A stretch of DNA of 64,000 nt from Odiellus spinosus (GCA_963920705.1 OY987225.1:29325538-29389537), one strand, 5' to 3'. Positions 44,701 through 55,122 are shown, counted from the first letter of the stretch. The notes: generated by a model from the letters alone, not told the origin. Program-made: numbers and translations.

Positions 44701-47475
44701 TGGGTCGCCGAAGAAAATGGCAAAATTAACCCAAGCGAATTTAAGGTGCTCAGAATGAACAGGGTGCCTTTTGGTGTAACATCTAGTCCCTTCCTTTTAG
44801 CGGGAACAATAAAATATCACGTGCAAGAAACACCCAACACCCCGGAAATAGTAAGAGAAAAGGTTAAGAGGGATTTATTCGTTGATGATTTTACTAGCGG
44901 AGCTAAAAATGACAAACAAGGCTTAGAAATTTCCGTGGGAGTTGCCAAATTAGCAGAAAAGGCGGGAATGATTTTTAGAAAGTGGGGCACAAATTCAGAA
45001 ACATTAGCCCAGCTATGGACAGAACACAATGAGAAGGGAGAAGCCCGCCTATTTGATCACGAAGCGCAAAACAGGGAAAGAAAAATACTAGGCCTAAAAT
45101 GGGATTCAGTTAGTGATACTTTCTCTTTTGATTTGTCCAATCTCATAGAAATAGGGAAAACCCTTAAGGTAACAAAAAGACAGGTTTTGAGCTTTATATC
45201 TCAGATATTCGATCCTCTAGGACTCCTGTCTGCTTTTACAATCACCGCGAAAATTCTTTTCCAAAAATTATGGGAATTAGAGAAAAATTGGGATGCGGAG
45301 TTGCCCTCCAAACTTAAATGCGAATTTGAAACTTGGCGCCAAGATTTAGAAAATTTGAATGGGATAAAAATACCTAGGCACTATTTCTCTAAGTATCAAG
45401 GGGAAATAAAGGAAGTCGAACTGCATTGCTTTTGCGATTCTAGCTTAAAAGCGTTTAGCGCTCTTGTATACGCCAGGTATCAAACAGAATCGGGAGAGAC
45501 GGGTGTAGCTTTAGTTACAGCTAAAACCAGGGTTGCCCCACTTAAGGAATTAACCTTACCCAGGCTAGAGCTAACCGGATGTCTTCTAGGAGCTAGATTA
45601 ACCAATCATATCAAAGAAATCTTTAGTGAGAATTTAAAAGACATTTATTTCTGGACAGACTCCATGATTGCTCTAGGCTGGGTAACTGGCGATACAAAAA
45701 TCTGGCGACCTTACGTTTCAAATCGTATTACGGAAATTCAAAAGTTAACCCCGAAACAAAACTGGTTTCATTGCCCAGGTAGGGATAATCCGGCCGATTT
45801 GCCGACTAGGGGAATAACAGCTAGCAACTTAGCAAACAGCGAGCGATGGTGGGGAGGCCCCCAGTGGTTGGTGGAACCAAAAACTAGTTGGCCCAAGGGT
45901 GGTCAAGGGGAAAGCAATTACGAAACAGTAGAATGCGAAAGAAGAAAAATAGTTTTAACTATTAGCGCAAGGCCAAATGTAGGCATACAAAATCTCATAG
46001 ATTTATCAAAATATAGTTCACTAAACAAGGTGTTACGTATTACGTCATATCTTTTGCGCGTAATGAACATTGCGAAAAAGTCGTCAAAAGTTACGGGTCC
46101 TATAAGCGCGCAAGAAATGAGCCAATCAGAACTATTATGGGTAAAATCAGTTCAAGCCCTAGAATTTCCTTCCGAAATAAGAGCTTTAAAGAGTGGAGAA
46201 AAAATTGAGACATCTTCTAAAATAGCTACATTGAGGCCAATTTTGAATGAAGCGGGAATACTTTGCGTTGGCGGACGTCTACAAGAATCCTCATTAACTT
46301 ATGAAGAAAAGCACCCCATGGTTTTAACTAAAAAACAAAATTTAACAAAACTCTTGATGAATCGAAGCCATACGCAATTATTCCACGCGGGAGTAAACGA
46401 TACCCTTACACAGTTAAGAGAAAGATATTGGGTCCCTGCGGGTAGACAGGTAGCACGATCCGTCGTAAACGACTGCATCTTGTGTAGAAAATTAAAGGCG
46501 AAACCAGGCGACATGCCTACTGCCCCCCTGCCCAAGGATAGGATTAATGAATCACCCCCCTTCTCGATAATAGGAATCGACTTTGCTGGACCCTTGATAA
46601 CAAAAGTAAATAACCAAGATACAAAATCATACATTTGTCTAGTAACCTGCGCGGTTACTCGCGCAGTTCATCTAGAGATGGTACCGTCGTTAAGCACGGA
46701 TGAATTTCTCATGGCTTTCAGGAGGGTTATAGCTAGAAGGGGGATTCCGAGTGTTGTATATACTGACAACGCTAAGACCTTTAAAAAGGCAAATTCAGAT
46801 CTGAAGATCATTTGGCAAAACTTAAATTCCTCAAAATTGAAGGAGTTTTTCGGAACTCAAGGAATTTCATGGAAATTTATTATCGAAAGAGCGGCTTGGT
46901 ATGGGGGAATGTGGGAACGACTTGTTAGGTCCGTTAAAGTTTCCCTTAAAAAGATTATTGGTCGCGCTTCTTTAACTTATACGGAGCTCGAAACAATTTT
47001 AAACGAAACGGAAGCCCTCATTAATTCTAGGCCTATTACTTTTAATTACAATGACATTAACGAACCTATACCCCTAACCCCGGCTGAATTTCTGATCGGA
47101 CGCAGGCTTACTGCGCTACCCCCGATAAGTTTAAGAAATGAACATGTACCAAAATCTCGTCTCGAATTAACCAAACGCTTAAAATATCGCGAACATTTAA
47201 TGGAAAAAATTTGGAAAAGGTGGCGTCATGAGTACATCATGGAATTAAGATCGGCCCACCATTCCAAAAACGCGAAAAACGAAAGTGATTTTAAAACCGG
47301 TGACGTAGTTATTATTTGCGAGGACAAACAACCACGACACATGTGGGCAATCGGACTCGTTACCGAAGTTATTCTCGGACGAGATAATAAAATTAGAGCG
47401 TGTGTCCTTAAGACCACAAACGGAAACCAAATAAGACGCGCGGTGCAACAATTGTGTAATCTTGAAATCGCGTAA
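41800..47475 (+). CDS. BEL/Pao gag-pol polyprotein, 1891 aa
   Basis: Polyprotein for capsid formation, processing, reverse transcription and integration of the retrotransposon. Seen in order: Ala/Thr/Pro-rich N-terminus (1-235); DUF1759-like gag region (about 240-400, FSGDYSKWNSFW); three zinc knuckles (C471/C474/H479/C484; C502/C505/H510/C515; C522/C525/H529/C534); aspartic protease of the A17 type with LLDNGSQ (D595-N596-G597), where most aspartic proteases have DTG or DSG; reverse transcriptase with D946 (ADIEKAF) and FVDDF (D1029, D1030); RNase H with D1213 and D1287; integrase with H1524/H1529/C1559/C1562, then D1594, D1656 and the Glu of GGMWE (E1706); DUF5641-like C-terminus (about 1788-1885). 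Gag and pol are one frame with no stop or shift, as in many family members. The start is the first ATG of the frame, 65 bases past the 5' LTR. No inactivating lesion is visible. Confidence 0.96.
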   Translation: MDPTAKVPASGTTGASANTSTSGAGTGAVTMNAAQTSAKNELKLAKGIRKSARAAATRISNKIKEYLKDASTDLETYEDALVLLLEKEEDLIRIDAKVEALIEDDAEMEMETDAAILCREALSVIKAKIQRIIKKAQASAAITTGPPSSHSGSTTTSGGISLSIITPQPLLPPNVGANAAATPVNTSNAVASPVNPSNTVASPVNSSNALTVNPSVVVPPVNSLNPSPASVSTENNRPKVKLPQLTITTFSGDYSKWNSFWNRFQAAVDSNAQLSKVEKFIYLNSYLSGEALKAIDGFIETTESYDLAVELLKKRFERNDIAVHGHMNKLLDIQPVRDSNNIKALRKLLDTCEVSLRSLKALGVNTAEKASFLCPALLRCLPNEIRTEFCVKKKPQTNGTEWDADELIGFIRDQVESREMSDLLSATPGKIESAGKVENYQDRSKFRFKHTPSASALSMGVQQKSKDTSYCIFCKNNSHKSIHCPNHTLEQKTAEIKGSGRCFVCLRLGHDAKHCVSKYRTCKTCQKRHNYVLCEENPAHMKQRDSVRVTESSVTLAAAPIIAKKDEQILLQTALVQIKDPYNNRNKCLVRTLLDNGSQISFIKEKIANQLNLPKVGVSELDVFPFLQEIASERKADVVRVTLENRNDPRNNIEIFAVVLPFLCHVFTEMNGLELENIVKAKGYEVADDVKESYQRGSEIEVLLGGDYYWLAVSGKIERMGPRLVTLETKFGWCIQGPVKRTKNSLGVGTNQVSTLLIQLGQKRVNDTLKTFFDLESIGINNRETLESNKNDKTLNTLFEEITFDKNEGRYCVKFPWQISREALPDNYNVAFKRMSGLVKRFEKDPNYYIEYKKVINEWLKNGIIEEVPTNELKLTKPGTYYHPHQGVVRNNIETTTKFRVVLDGSSHAHGVPSLNDCLAAGPNLIPDLMLLLLRFRNNKVAIVADIEKAFLQINLDQADKDSVRILWVAEENGKINPSEFKVLRMNRVPFGVTSSPFLLAGTIKYHVQETPNTPEIVREKVKRDLFVDDFTSGAKNDKQGLEISVGVAKLAEKAGMIFRKWGTNSETLAQLWTEHNEKGEARLFDHEAQNRERKILGLKWDSVSDTFSFDLSNLIEIGKTLKVTKRQVLSFISQIFDPLGLLSAFTITAKILFQKLWELEKNWDAELPSKLKCEFETWRQDLENLNGIKIPRHYFSKYQGEIKEVELHCFCDSSLKAFSALVYARYQTESGETGVALVTAKTRVAPLKELTLPRLELTGCLLGARLTNHIKEIFSENLKDIYFWTDSMIALGWVTGDTKIWRPYVSNRITEIQKLTPKQNWFHCPGRDNPADLPTRGITASNLANSERWWGGPQWLVEPKTSWPKGGQGESNYETVECERRKIVLTISARPNVGIQNLIDLSKYSSLNKVLRITSYLLRVMNIAKKSSKVTGPISAQEMSQSELLWVKSVQALEFPSEIRALKSGEKIETSSKIATLRPILNEAGILCVGGRLQESSLTYEEKHPMVLTKKQNLTKLLMNRSHTQLFHAGVNDTLTQLRERYWVPAGRQVARSVVNDCILCRKLKAKPGDMPTAPLPKDRINESPPFSIIGIDFAGPLITKVNNQDTKSYICLVTCAVTRAVHLEMVPSLSTDEFLMAFRRVIARRGIPSVVYTDNAKTFKKANSDLKIIWQNLNSSKLKEFFGTQGISWKFIIERAAWYGGMWERLVRSVKVSLKKIIGRASLTYTELETILNETEALINSRPITFNYNDINEPIPLTPAEFLIGRRLTALPPISLRNEHVPKSRLELTKRLKYREHLMEKIWKRWRHEYIMELRSAHHSKNAKNESDFKTGDVVIICEDKQPRHMWAIGLVTEVILGRDNKIRACVLKTTNGNQIRRAVQQLCNLEIA

Positions 47476-47485
47476 TTAACCCATG

Positions 47486-47512
47486 GGTAATATAAATATT
47501 ACCGGTGGGGAG
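47486..47512 (+). promoter_or_regulatory. Perfect 8-bp-arm hairpin and purine tract before the 3' LTR
   Basis: GGTAATAT-AA-ATATTACC (47486-47503) is a perfect inverted repeat, followed directly by GGTGGGGAG and the TGT of the LTR. The G-rich run is the likely polypurine tract for plus-strand priming. The hairpin role is unknown; it lies 11 bases after the gag-pol stop and may be structural. Confidence 0.7.
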
Positions 47513-48323
47513 TGTAAAAAGTGTGTTGGAAAAATTCTAATTCCGCTGTTTAATGTGAACAATTTAAGTGTAATTCAATTAAGAATTTGAACATTATAAA
47601 ATCTGTCAGTGCATTTTTATTTTTCTATATATATTGTACCATTTATTTTATTTTATTTTATTTTATGTTTGTATATATTTGTCAAAATTTCTTTTCCAAT
47701 TGTAACAATACCCGTTTTTAAAACTCAAACTGCATTGTGTGTTTGGGGAAAATTCCTTTGTATATTGAAACAAATTTTCCCAAATCTTTTAAAAACATTA
47801 TTTCGAAATATCGCACCTGCGAGAAAAACCCCTTCTGTAAGTTTAGGAAAATTGGCGGGAAACTCCAACCAATAAGAGTGCCCACGTTTTCAAACTTAGA
47901 AAAACCCAGGTGCAGAAACCCCGCCAATTCTCCGAGACCCAAGGAAGGGGTAAAAATAATATCCAAGCGAAAATCACTTCGCTTTCAACTTTAAGCAACA
48001 ACAGATCAGCCCCAAAAGGGATCCGCCAAATGCGGACTTTAGAATTTAGAAGTTAAGAACTTTTTAACTTTTATAAATTTTAACTTCATTAAACCTTTAT
48101 TATTAGTGTAAATTAAACTTGTTAAACCTTAAACTAAAGTTTTATTTATTTTACTAACAAACAGTCGCGTTAGCTAAACCCGTATAATTACCTATAGTGT
48201 TTCAGTCCGCTATAGGTGAATTAAGCTCTCCCTAACTAATTAGCAAAGAACCACGAGTTCAAATCTTAGAACTAAATGAACCTCTTCGGAAAACTTAACT
48301 GAGGAGGTTTACCATTTTCTTCA
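47513..48323 (+). repeat. 3' LTR of the BEL/Pao element
   Basis: Copy of 40924-41734 with the same length, the same TGT/TCA ends and no difference that I can see. It is followed by CACGT, the right half of the target duplication. Confidence 0.95.
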
Positions 48324-48328
48324 CACGT

Positions 48329-48744
48329 GTCTTGTTTATGCGTAAATAAATTTAGGTTTAAAGGAAGACAATTGACCGAAAGTTTTACTAGATTTTTATT
48401 TTTTCCCTTAATTTTAGTAATTAAATATAAACTAGAATTTTTTCACAATATTTGATCAATTATTTCAATTGGAAAATAAGGTTTGCAACTTTTCTAGGCT
48501 TACCATTGGGCTTGTATTTAATGAAGTGACTTAAAATATACCTCATTTCGTCTAATGGTTTCCCTTTATTAATCTTTTTTTAGATCTTAATGCTGAAAAT
48601 TGTCAGTAAAAGAAATATCAACGGACTGTCATTGGATTAAGAATGGATCTCTTAAAGGTAAGAAAATTTTTCATTGTAAATAATCATAAACATAGTTTAG
48701 CGAACTGGTTTTAAATTGTAATCTCAATTGTTCCATTTTGAGGC
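48329..48744. other. Unassigned DNA right of the BEL element
   Basis: Continues the AT-rich host text after the CACGT duplication; no frame or repeat. Confidence 0.5.
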
Positions 48745-48927
48745 CTATTTTCGGGCCTAATTTGGGCCTATTTCGGGCCTAATTTGGGCCTATTTCGGGC
48801 CTAATTTGGGCCTATTTCGGGCCTAATTTGGGCTTATTTCGGGCCTATTTCGGGCTTATTTCGGGCCTATTTCGGGCCTAATTTGGGCTTATTTCGGGCC
48901 TATGTTGGGCCTATTTCGGGCCTATTT
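48745..48927. repeat. 11/22-bp GGGCCTA array
   Basis: TTTCGGGCCTA alternates with ATTTGGGCCTA, giving a 22-bp double unit on the left and irregular order on the right; about 16 short units. Much richer in G and C than its surroundings. Confidence 0.92.
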
Positions 48928-49689
48928 TAATTTTATATGTGTTATAATAGATACCCTTTATAATTTCAAGAAGGTTTTGAGAGATATTTTTATAACATAA
49001 TCGTTATAATCTAAATTGTCCATAAATTCTAACTTCTTTTAACGCAAAATTTCATTGCCATGAAACGAACATATACGTCATACTTTTATTTATTACTTAT
49101 ATACTTATTGTGAATACCTTAAAACTATATCAAAAAGAGCATTGTGTAATAATTCGCCTTAGCTTTTTTTTCCTAATTTGCTAACAAACTTTTTAAAAGT
49201 AAATAAAATTTATTGTTCAAGAACATAATTGAAACTATTTAAAACTGAGGCGCATTAATACACGATGTTAAATCTCATAAAGGATAAAAATAGTTTTACT
49301 TATCGATTTAGGTGTAAATTTTGCCACCTGCGGTTTGCAGGAGGAACGTATTATTTTTCATGATACTGTGATAAAAACACTTAAATGAACAGCGCCTAAA
49401 ACTCTACACTATCTATTTATCTAAAATAAACGAAATAATAGAGATAAAAGGTGGTGTATTTTAAGTATTACCATGCGAGGCAGCTAAGTAGTTTTTTGTG
49501 GGTAACCCTTTTTTTTCGTATTCTTTGGCACCTCTGTCGTGAATATTCAATTTCTAGGTTATACATGCGCAACTCGTTAATCTTATAGTAAAGGGATATT
49601 ATCACGATTTGATCAAAATATTCTTTCCATAAAAGTCTTTTATAACAATGCCGTGACATCACCAGCTTTTCAATCAAAACTCGGAACTA

Positions 49690-49965
49690 GAAAGTGAACA
49701 ACGCCCCGTAGCTTAATATTATCAGCAAAGGTTCGGGTAAATGTATCGGCAGATTCTGATTCGAGACACTCTAGCGGCCGCAGTCGGTGTAAATAGTGAA
49801 AGCGCCACTCTGGGGAGAAATTTCGAAGTTGGGAGGGAAGACAATATAGCCAAGCGCGGCCCGCCTAAATTCTGTCCATTTCTATCGAATCAAAATATCG
49901 AGGAAGAGTCCAAACTACTCGAGCCAGGCAGGGGTGATGACTTTTATGGCTAGTTTTACCTGGCT
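49690..49965 (+). repeat. Repeat L, copy L2 (right part missing)
   Basis: Starts AAAGTGAACAACGCCCCGTA, then about 130 bp of its own text with GCGGCCGC, then the block shared with L1 from 49855. A 70-codon frame over it has no recognised product. Confidence 0.68.
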
Positions 49966-49974
49966 CTTTCGAAA

Positions 49975-50110
49975 ATAGCGATTATAAAATACGTATTCTT
50001 AATATTGCGTTAATTGTTTCTATGACATATGTATATATATTTTGAATCATTTATTAACGATCTTTCCGAAAATGCTACTCAATTTCCATTTGGAGTTAAT
50101 GAAACATCTG
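49975..50110 (-). repeat. Family D dispersed repeat, copy D6, partial
   Basis: Carries the left part of D in reverse: GCGATTATAAAATACGTATT, the ATATGTATATATATTTTGAA block, GATCTTTCCGAAAATGCTAC and TTGGAGTTAATGAAA. The CRE-like half is missing. Confidence 0.65.
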
Positions 50111-50694
50111 TGACTAAAGTATATAAATTAAAATCTTTAAAGATCTTATACTTCTTTAATTCAAAATTAATTAAATTTAATTTAATCATTAAAAAAACGC
50201 GAAACAATATAAATGAAGTTACGGAAACTTTAACCCTTCTTTAATAAAATCAATTAAAGATTCTTGAGGAGGGAGGAAAGGTCTCTTAGAAAAATGAGAA
50301 ATCTGTTCTCCTAAAACGCTCAATCAAGCTATATACCGCCCTTTGAGAATTATCTCGCTTTCAATCCATATTTTATTCTAATGAACAGTGAAAGGGAAAT
50401 CTTAATGCGTACTCTCATCTCCACCTCTCTTCATACCCACTCATTTCTGTTTTCCATTAACACGTGAAGATTTTCCGAGATTTTCTCCTACCAGGCTTCG
50501 ACCGTGTCTCTCTCTGTCTCCCCATGGGAGGCCACGTGACCAGTGTCACCTGGAAACCCCGTTTCGAGAGAGACAATCCCGCCCTCCTACGGGAACGAAA
50601 CTCCCAATTTTTTTTTCCCAGTCCATAATGATCTAATATGAAAATATATACGCGAGGGACCGGTTTAATTCAAATCGGAACTAAAACTGCTTAA

Positions 50695-51092
50695 AGTTAG
50701 GGTGAAGAGGAAAGTAAAGTAATTGTTTTTATTGATTATGTTTCAAAAAATTTAGAAGGTGTCTCTGAATTGTACAAAAAACCTTCTGATTATGGAATTT
50801 TATTGAAAGTGAACCTCCAACTGAAGCTTTGGATTAATAAAAATCCCCGCGACACGTGCTGAGGAATTCTCTCTTTGCGCTAAATCTCGTTCTTTGATCA
50901 CTTTCACCTGCGCACAATCGTGCGCACAACAGTCGCGAATATTTAAACGAAGACAAAGGTGAAGAGTCTTTTAATTGGCCAAAGGTTCTCCTTTGAATTG
51001 TAAAATCTAAATCAGAATTCAGATAAATTTCCCGAACAAGTCTATTTAAAATTAGAAAATAAAAATATTTATTTTTCATCTTCATCTTCCCT
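50695..51092. mobile_element. TTAA foldback I2, related to I1
   Basis: 398 bp with TTAA at 50691-50694 and 51093-51096. The left tip AGTTAGGGTGAAGAGG and right tip CATCTTCATCTTCCCT are partly inverted; interior GTGTCTCTGAATTG and CCAAAGGTTCTCCTTTGAAT match I1. The centre has CACCTGCGCACAATCGTGCG. Confidence 0.78.
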
Positions 51093-51647
51093 TTAACGGT
51101 GGTTCATTCTATATCTCTTATCCCGCGATATTTCTTTATTAAACGTGTCTTCTCGTACATAAAGGTCGTATTAATCGTCTGGAAAGAGGAAACCTTAAGA
51201 AAATCGGGGATTTATTCGAACATGAGGAAATAAATCAATTCTCTCTCATATCTGGAGTTTTTTTTGAAGCGATACTTGTATTCGATTCCACTCCTTCCTA
51301 ATTTTAAATTCCAGATTTTGCCTGTTTTTTTTCCGACTATGGGTGACGAAGTGATTTTTTGCATGAATTTTTTTTTGTTTTCACGGTATCGAGCTATCGA
51401 TTTTTCTCCGATTATCGTTTAGGTTTAGACCTACGATTAGTTTTTTATATGTCAACGGATTATTAAAACGAGCTCTAGTAGCTTGGACTTGGAATATGAA
51501 GGGATGTTAAACAGAACCTGGTTTTCATTGGTAATTTGAAAGACCTGGAACCGGGAGCTAGGCTAATTTGTTACTGGGAACTTGAAGCAGGTATAGCCTT
51601 GGCCTTTGGGTGGGAAAACTGGATATAATAATGAAAACTGACCAATA

Positions 51648-51928
51648 GTCCTGGTCGATTTGCCGGAAATGGGCCCTTGTCTCATAGCCGCGCCGCCATC
51701 TTTTTGTAGTAACAGGCTGCCAGACTATTTCTAATTTTATTTCCCACAAACCAAATACAAGTTGTTAGTCCAACGCTTCCTATATGATAAAATATAGGAG
51801 GCGTTGGTTAGTCTGTCGCTATTTTCACACTACAAAAAGATGGCGGACGATCACGTGAAAAAAAAGTTTTCCCCGCCAAAATTTTCGCCAGGGTCTCTAG
51901 ACTTCCGGTTTTGGAAATCGACCAGGAC
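51648..51928 (+). mobile_element. TA-flanked MITE M, copy M1
   Basis: 281 bp, ends GTCCTGGTCGATTT and inverse, with TA on both sides (51646-51647, 51929-51930). Interior inverted blocks: CGCCGCCATCTTTTTGTAGT and its mirror near 51833. It contains the 36-bp insertion at 51771-51806. Confidence 0.85.
51771..51806. mobile_element. 36-bp hairpin insertion with 7-bp duplication, nested in M1
   Basis: Ends CAACGCTTCCTATAT and ATATAGGAGGCGTTG form a near-perfect hairpin with a 6-base centre. GTTAGTC is on both sides (51764-51770, 51807-51813). M2 has a single copy of this 7-mer at the matching place, so insertion with duplication is directly shown. I have no name for it. Confidence 0.85.
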
Positions 51929-52708
51929 TATTTAAGCGTGAACCAGAGATCAGTCCAATTCTTTGAATTTTAAAGTTAAATATTCATTCCTGGCCCCTTA
52001 TTAATCACGATTATTCTTTTGAAAGTAAGAAAGACACGCACGTTTATCTAAATCGGGGTTAAAATGATTGATTTCCTTAACTGTCCCGGTAGTGAAAGGC
52101 AATCATTATAATTATTTTTAAAACATTTTAACCCAGACTCGTTTAATCTCGACTATGCTTTACATTTCATTGCGACCTTAATGATACTTGTTCCCTTCTT
52201 TTCCGACACCGGCAGCGATTGATAATGAGAGTGTGTGCCTCTTTGACCATAACATTGGCAACCGAGATAATTAGCTTTTTTTAATTTTTTTTTATTAAAA
52301 ATGTTTTCACTATCGATTCGTGATCTAGTTCAATAATTTTGTTTATCATAAGTTTCTTTGATAAAATATTTAATCCCATTTGAGGCTAAACATTGCGTGT
52401 TAATCCGCCTGCAGTTTGAATAGGTTTGCAAACTAATTTTTTAACTAAATATATGTACAAATTAAATTGACTTCCCCTTTATTAAACCCCAAAGCTTTAT
52501 ATGAAACTTATTACCAACCTTTTTTGGTGGAATAATCAATTAGTTTAATCACGCGAAACAGTTTTTCTCCTCTAAAAACTTTGATTTATATTATTTTTTT
52601 TTTCCTAATTTCTGCACTGATTTTAAACTGCAACTGAAAGCTCTAATCCCTTGTGATTTTCAATACTGTTTTAAAGCCTGAACCCTTTTAACTCAAGATT
52701 TAGATTAA

Positions 52709-53091
52709 AGGGAGAATGAAACCTAACAACAGATTTTTTTATCGATTCCTTATCGTTTAAATAGGCCTAATCCAACAGTAAACAAAAATTACTAACAAAT
52801 AATAAATTAGAAATCAATTTAAAACTTATCATCAAAATAGGCTTAGCTGTATTCATGGAGATATCCATGTATAATGACTATCGACCAATGATATTGATCA
52901 TTGAGATCCTGCATTCCCCATATAAGAGTCTTCGATCTATGTCATTGGTTCAGGATATCTTCCTGAATTTAGCTAAGCCTATTTTGATGGTAAGTTTTAA
53001 ATATATTTCTAGTTTAATATTTGTTTGTAATTATGCATATTTTAACGATAAGGAGTGGATAATAAAATCACTGTTAGTTTGTATTTTCCCT
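52709..53091 (+). mobile_element. Family B foldback, copy B8, intact
   Basis: 383 bp with TTAA at 52705-52708 and 53092-53095; ends AGGGAGAATG and a one-base variant, TATTTTCCCT. Full arms and no insertion, so this is the best reference copy in the window. The centre differs from B4 and B10 (GACTATCGACCAATG), so there are subfamilies. Confidence 0.9.
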
Positions 53092-53095
53092 TTAA

Positions 53096-53633
53096 AGATT
53101 TTTTCAATTTCACTTTTACTTTCATTATTAAATGTGACGTCATTTGGGCTGCTACTTATGAACGCGGTGTGCGCGTTACGCGCCAATTTCTTTGCGCATT
53201 TTACGCATCCAACCATTCGTGTCTAGGTCACTCCTTTCTCTTTTGATTATATATTGTTTATATATCCTCCCTTCTTTCATTTTGCCTTTCCTTTCCCCCT
53301 GAAGAGAATTTGATGGTTATTTTGTTTCTCATAAAGGTGACCCGCATCTTTTCGCTATTGTCCATTCATACGATTCATCACTATCAAGCTTCCATCGCCA
53401 CGCATGCCTAATTTCACTTTTCAATGCTATCTGCCTTGATGACTAGCTGGCCATAAAAACTATAGTCTGTTTACCTTCTCTTCCTTCATCATTTTGTTGT
53501 TATTTTTTAAAAAGTAAACTATACCTATATGATATGATGAATAATTTGACTATATGGAGGATTGTCCATCTTGGACGCGACGTCAGACCGAGAATTGGAT
53601 ACTCTTTCACTTCGGTGTCATACGTGACGTGTT
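53096..53633. other. Unassigned DNA right of B8
   Basis: The 123-codon plus frame at 52855-53226 runs out of B8 into this DNA and so is not a real gene. Pyrimidine-rich near 53260-53310. Confidence 0.5.
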
Positions 53634-53700
53634 CTTGACTCGATTCGGGCCTTGTCAAATTGAATTTGAAAAGTAAAACTGACGTCAGCATCAGGTTGCA
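53634..53700. repeat. Short repeat shared with 24441-24560
   Basis: TTGACTCGATTCGGGCCTTG followed by TCAAATTGAATTTGAAAAGT and AAAACTGACGTCAGC. The 102-codon minus frame over it is not supported as a gene. Confidence 0.6.
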
Positions 53701-54078
53701 TATGTCTTTTCGCTGTGCTAGCCAGGGGTCCAACATCTTAGAGTAGTTTTCTATGAATGGGAAAACTGTGGCGCATTGCTGAAGAATGTTAGACTTAAAA
53801 AAAGGCATTTTTAATTAATTTCTAATTGTTTCAAATTGGGGTTAAAATAGACTATTAAATGTCTTATTTAAATCAACCCTTATGTGTCTTAATTATGTAA
53901 GACTGATAAAAATGCAATTTTATATTGCACCCAGACATAAGAATTTTAGTGAATTGGCAAAATTCTCGCTATATTATCATAATTTATGCTAATAACATGG
54001 CTTTTCCTATTGTCTCTATAGTCTTTTAAAATATACCCGCATCTCCCAACCCCATTATGGCGACGACTTTAAAGGTAA

Positions 54079-54330
54079 AGGGAGAATGAAATGAAAAATC
54101 AAGTGATTTCTTTTAATTGAATGCCAAAATGTGCGCACAAAATCAGATATTTTATAATGCCAAAGATGGGGGATTCTTTTGTTATGATTAGTCTTAATTT
54201 CTTCTTTTAATTGAAAGCCAAAATCGCAATTTTTTCCGAAATTTTTGCCTCAAATCAAGAGACATTTGTCGAATTTGTCAATACACAAAAATATATCTTT
54301 TTCCTCTTCATAATTCCTTTAACATTGTCT
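54079..54330 (+). mobile_element. I-like fragment
   Basis: AGGGAGAATGAAATGAAAAA followed by TTCTTTTAATTGAATGCC and a second similar block (TTCTTTTAATTGAAAGCC at about 54202). Looks like two left-arm pieces of a TTAA element; no right end seen. Confidence 0.5.
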
Positions 54331-55122
54331 AAATATTCAAGAAACTTGAATATTTTTGTTTCAGCTATAATTATAGCTTTTCTGAATTTAAAAAGGTTTT
54401 TCTCTCTCTTTAAGAAGCTTAGATATGTCATTAATGAAGAAAAAACCCGTTTTTTTTCGTTCCTAGTCTCTTGAATCTCTTTTTCCCCTAAATGTAACTC
54501 CTTAGCATCGTCGGAAAATTCTCCGATTCGAAGAAAAACTATTTGTTTTCAATTAACCTACATTATATAATAATTTTACCCGTTTTATCCTACCCCTTTT
54601 TGCTTAAAAGTGAAAGTTATTACTTAAAGATTAACATTATGTCAAGGTTTCACGAGCCCGGGAATAAAAAAAATATATATATATATATTTTTCTGGGTTT
54701 AAAAAACAGCTAAGGGCTATTTTAAATTTAAGACTAAATTCTCGATTAAATTTTATTACAATATACCCGTTTTAAACTTAACGAACTTGAAGTTAATTTT
54801 GTATTTTATTTTTTTAATTTTTAATTACCGGTAATTAAATATTATCTAGTAATCAGAATTTCGAAACACTAGTATATCTAGTCCGCCATTATATTATTTT
54901 AAACATCTGCCACTATTCTTACGCGTTATTGAATTGTTATCGAACAATATCAATTTGCCAGAAATTTTTAATTAATGTTATCATAATTAATAGGAAAATT
55001 TGTATGTATAATATTTATAAAAGCTTTAATTGAAAAAAATTGGAAATTTTTGACTCGTGGCTCAAAGGTTTTTTGATAGTTATCGCCTAGACATGACGGT
55101 GCCCATTATGATTTACTTTTAA

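Larger units (their letters stand above)
40924..48323 (+). mobile_element. Full-length BEL/Pao LTR retrotransposon
   Basis: Complete element of 7400 bp: 811-bp LTR, primer site, one gag-pol frame, purine-rich tract, 811-bp LTR. The LTRs begin TGT and end TCA. The five bases before the element (40919-40923) and after it (48324-48328) are both CACGT, a clean target duplication, so the empty site was probably ...TACCACGTGTC.... The order of domains (gag, protease, reverse transcriptase, RNase H, integrase, DUF5641-like tail) and the A17-type protease region place it in BEL/Pao. There is no envelope-like frame after the integrase. Equal-length LTRs that look identical, an intact frame and an exact duplication point to a young and possibly active copy; activity is inferred. 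Confidence 0.96.

Noticed and set aside
52855-53226. 123-codon plus-strand frame
   Set aside because: Runs from inside foldback B8 across its end into flanking DNA, so it cannot be a conserved gene.
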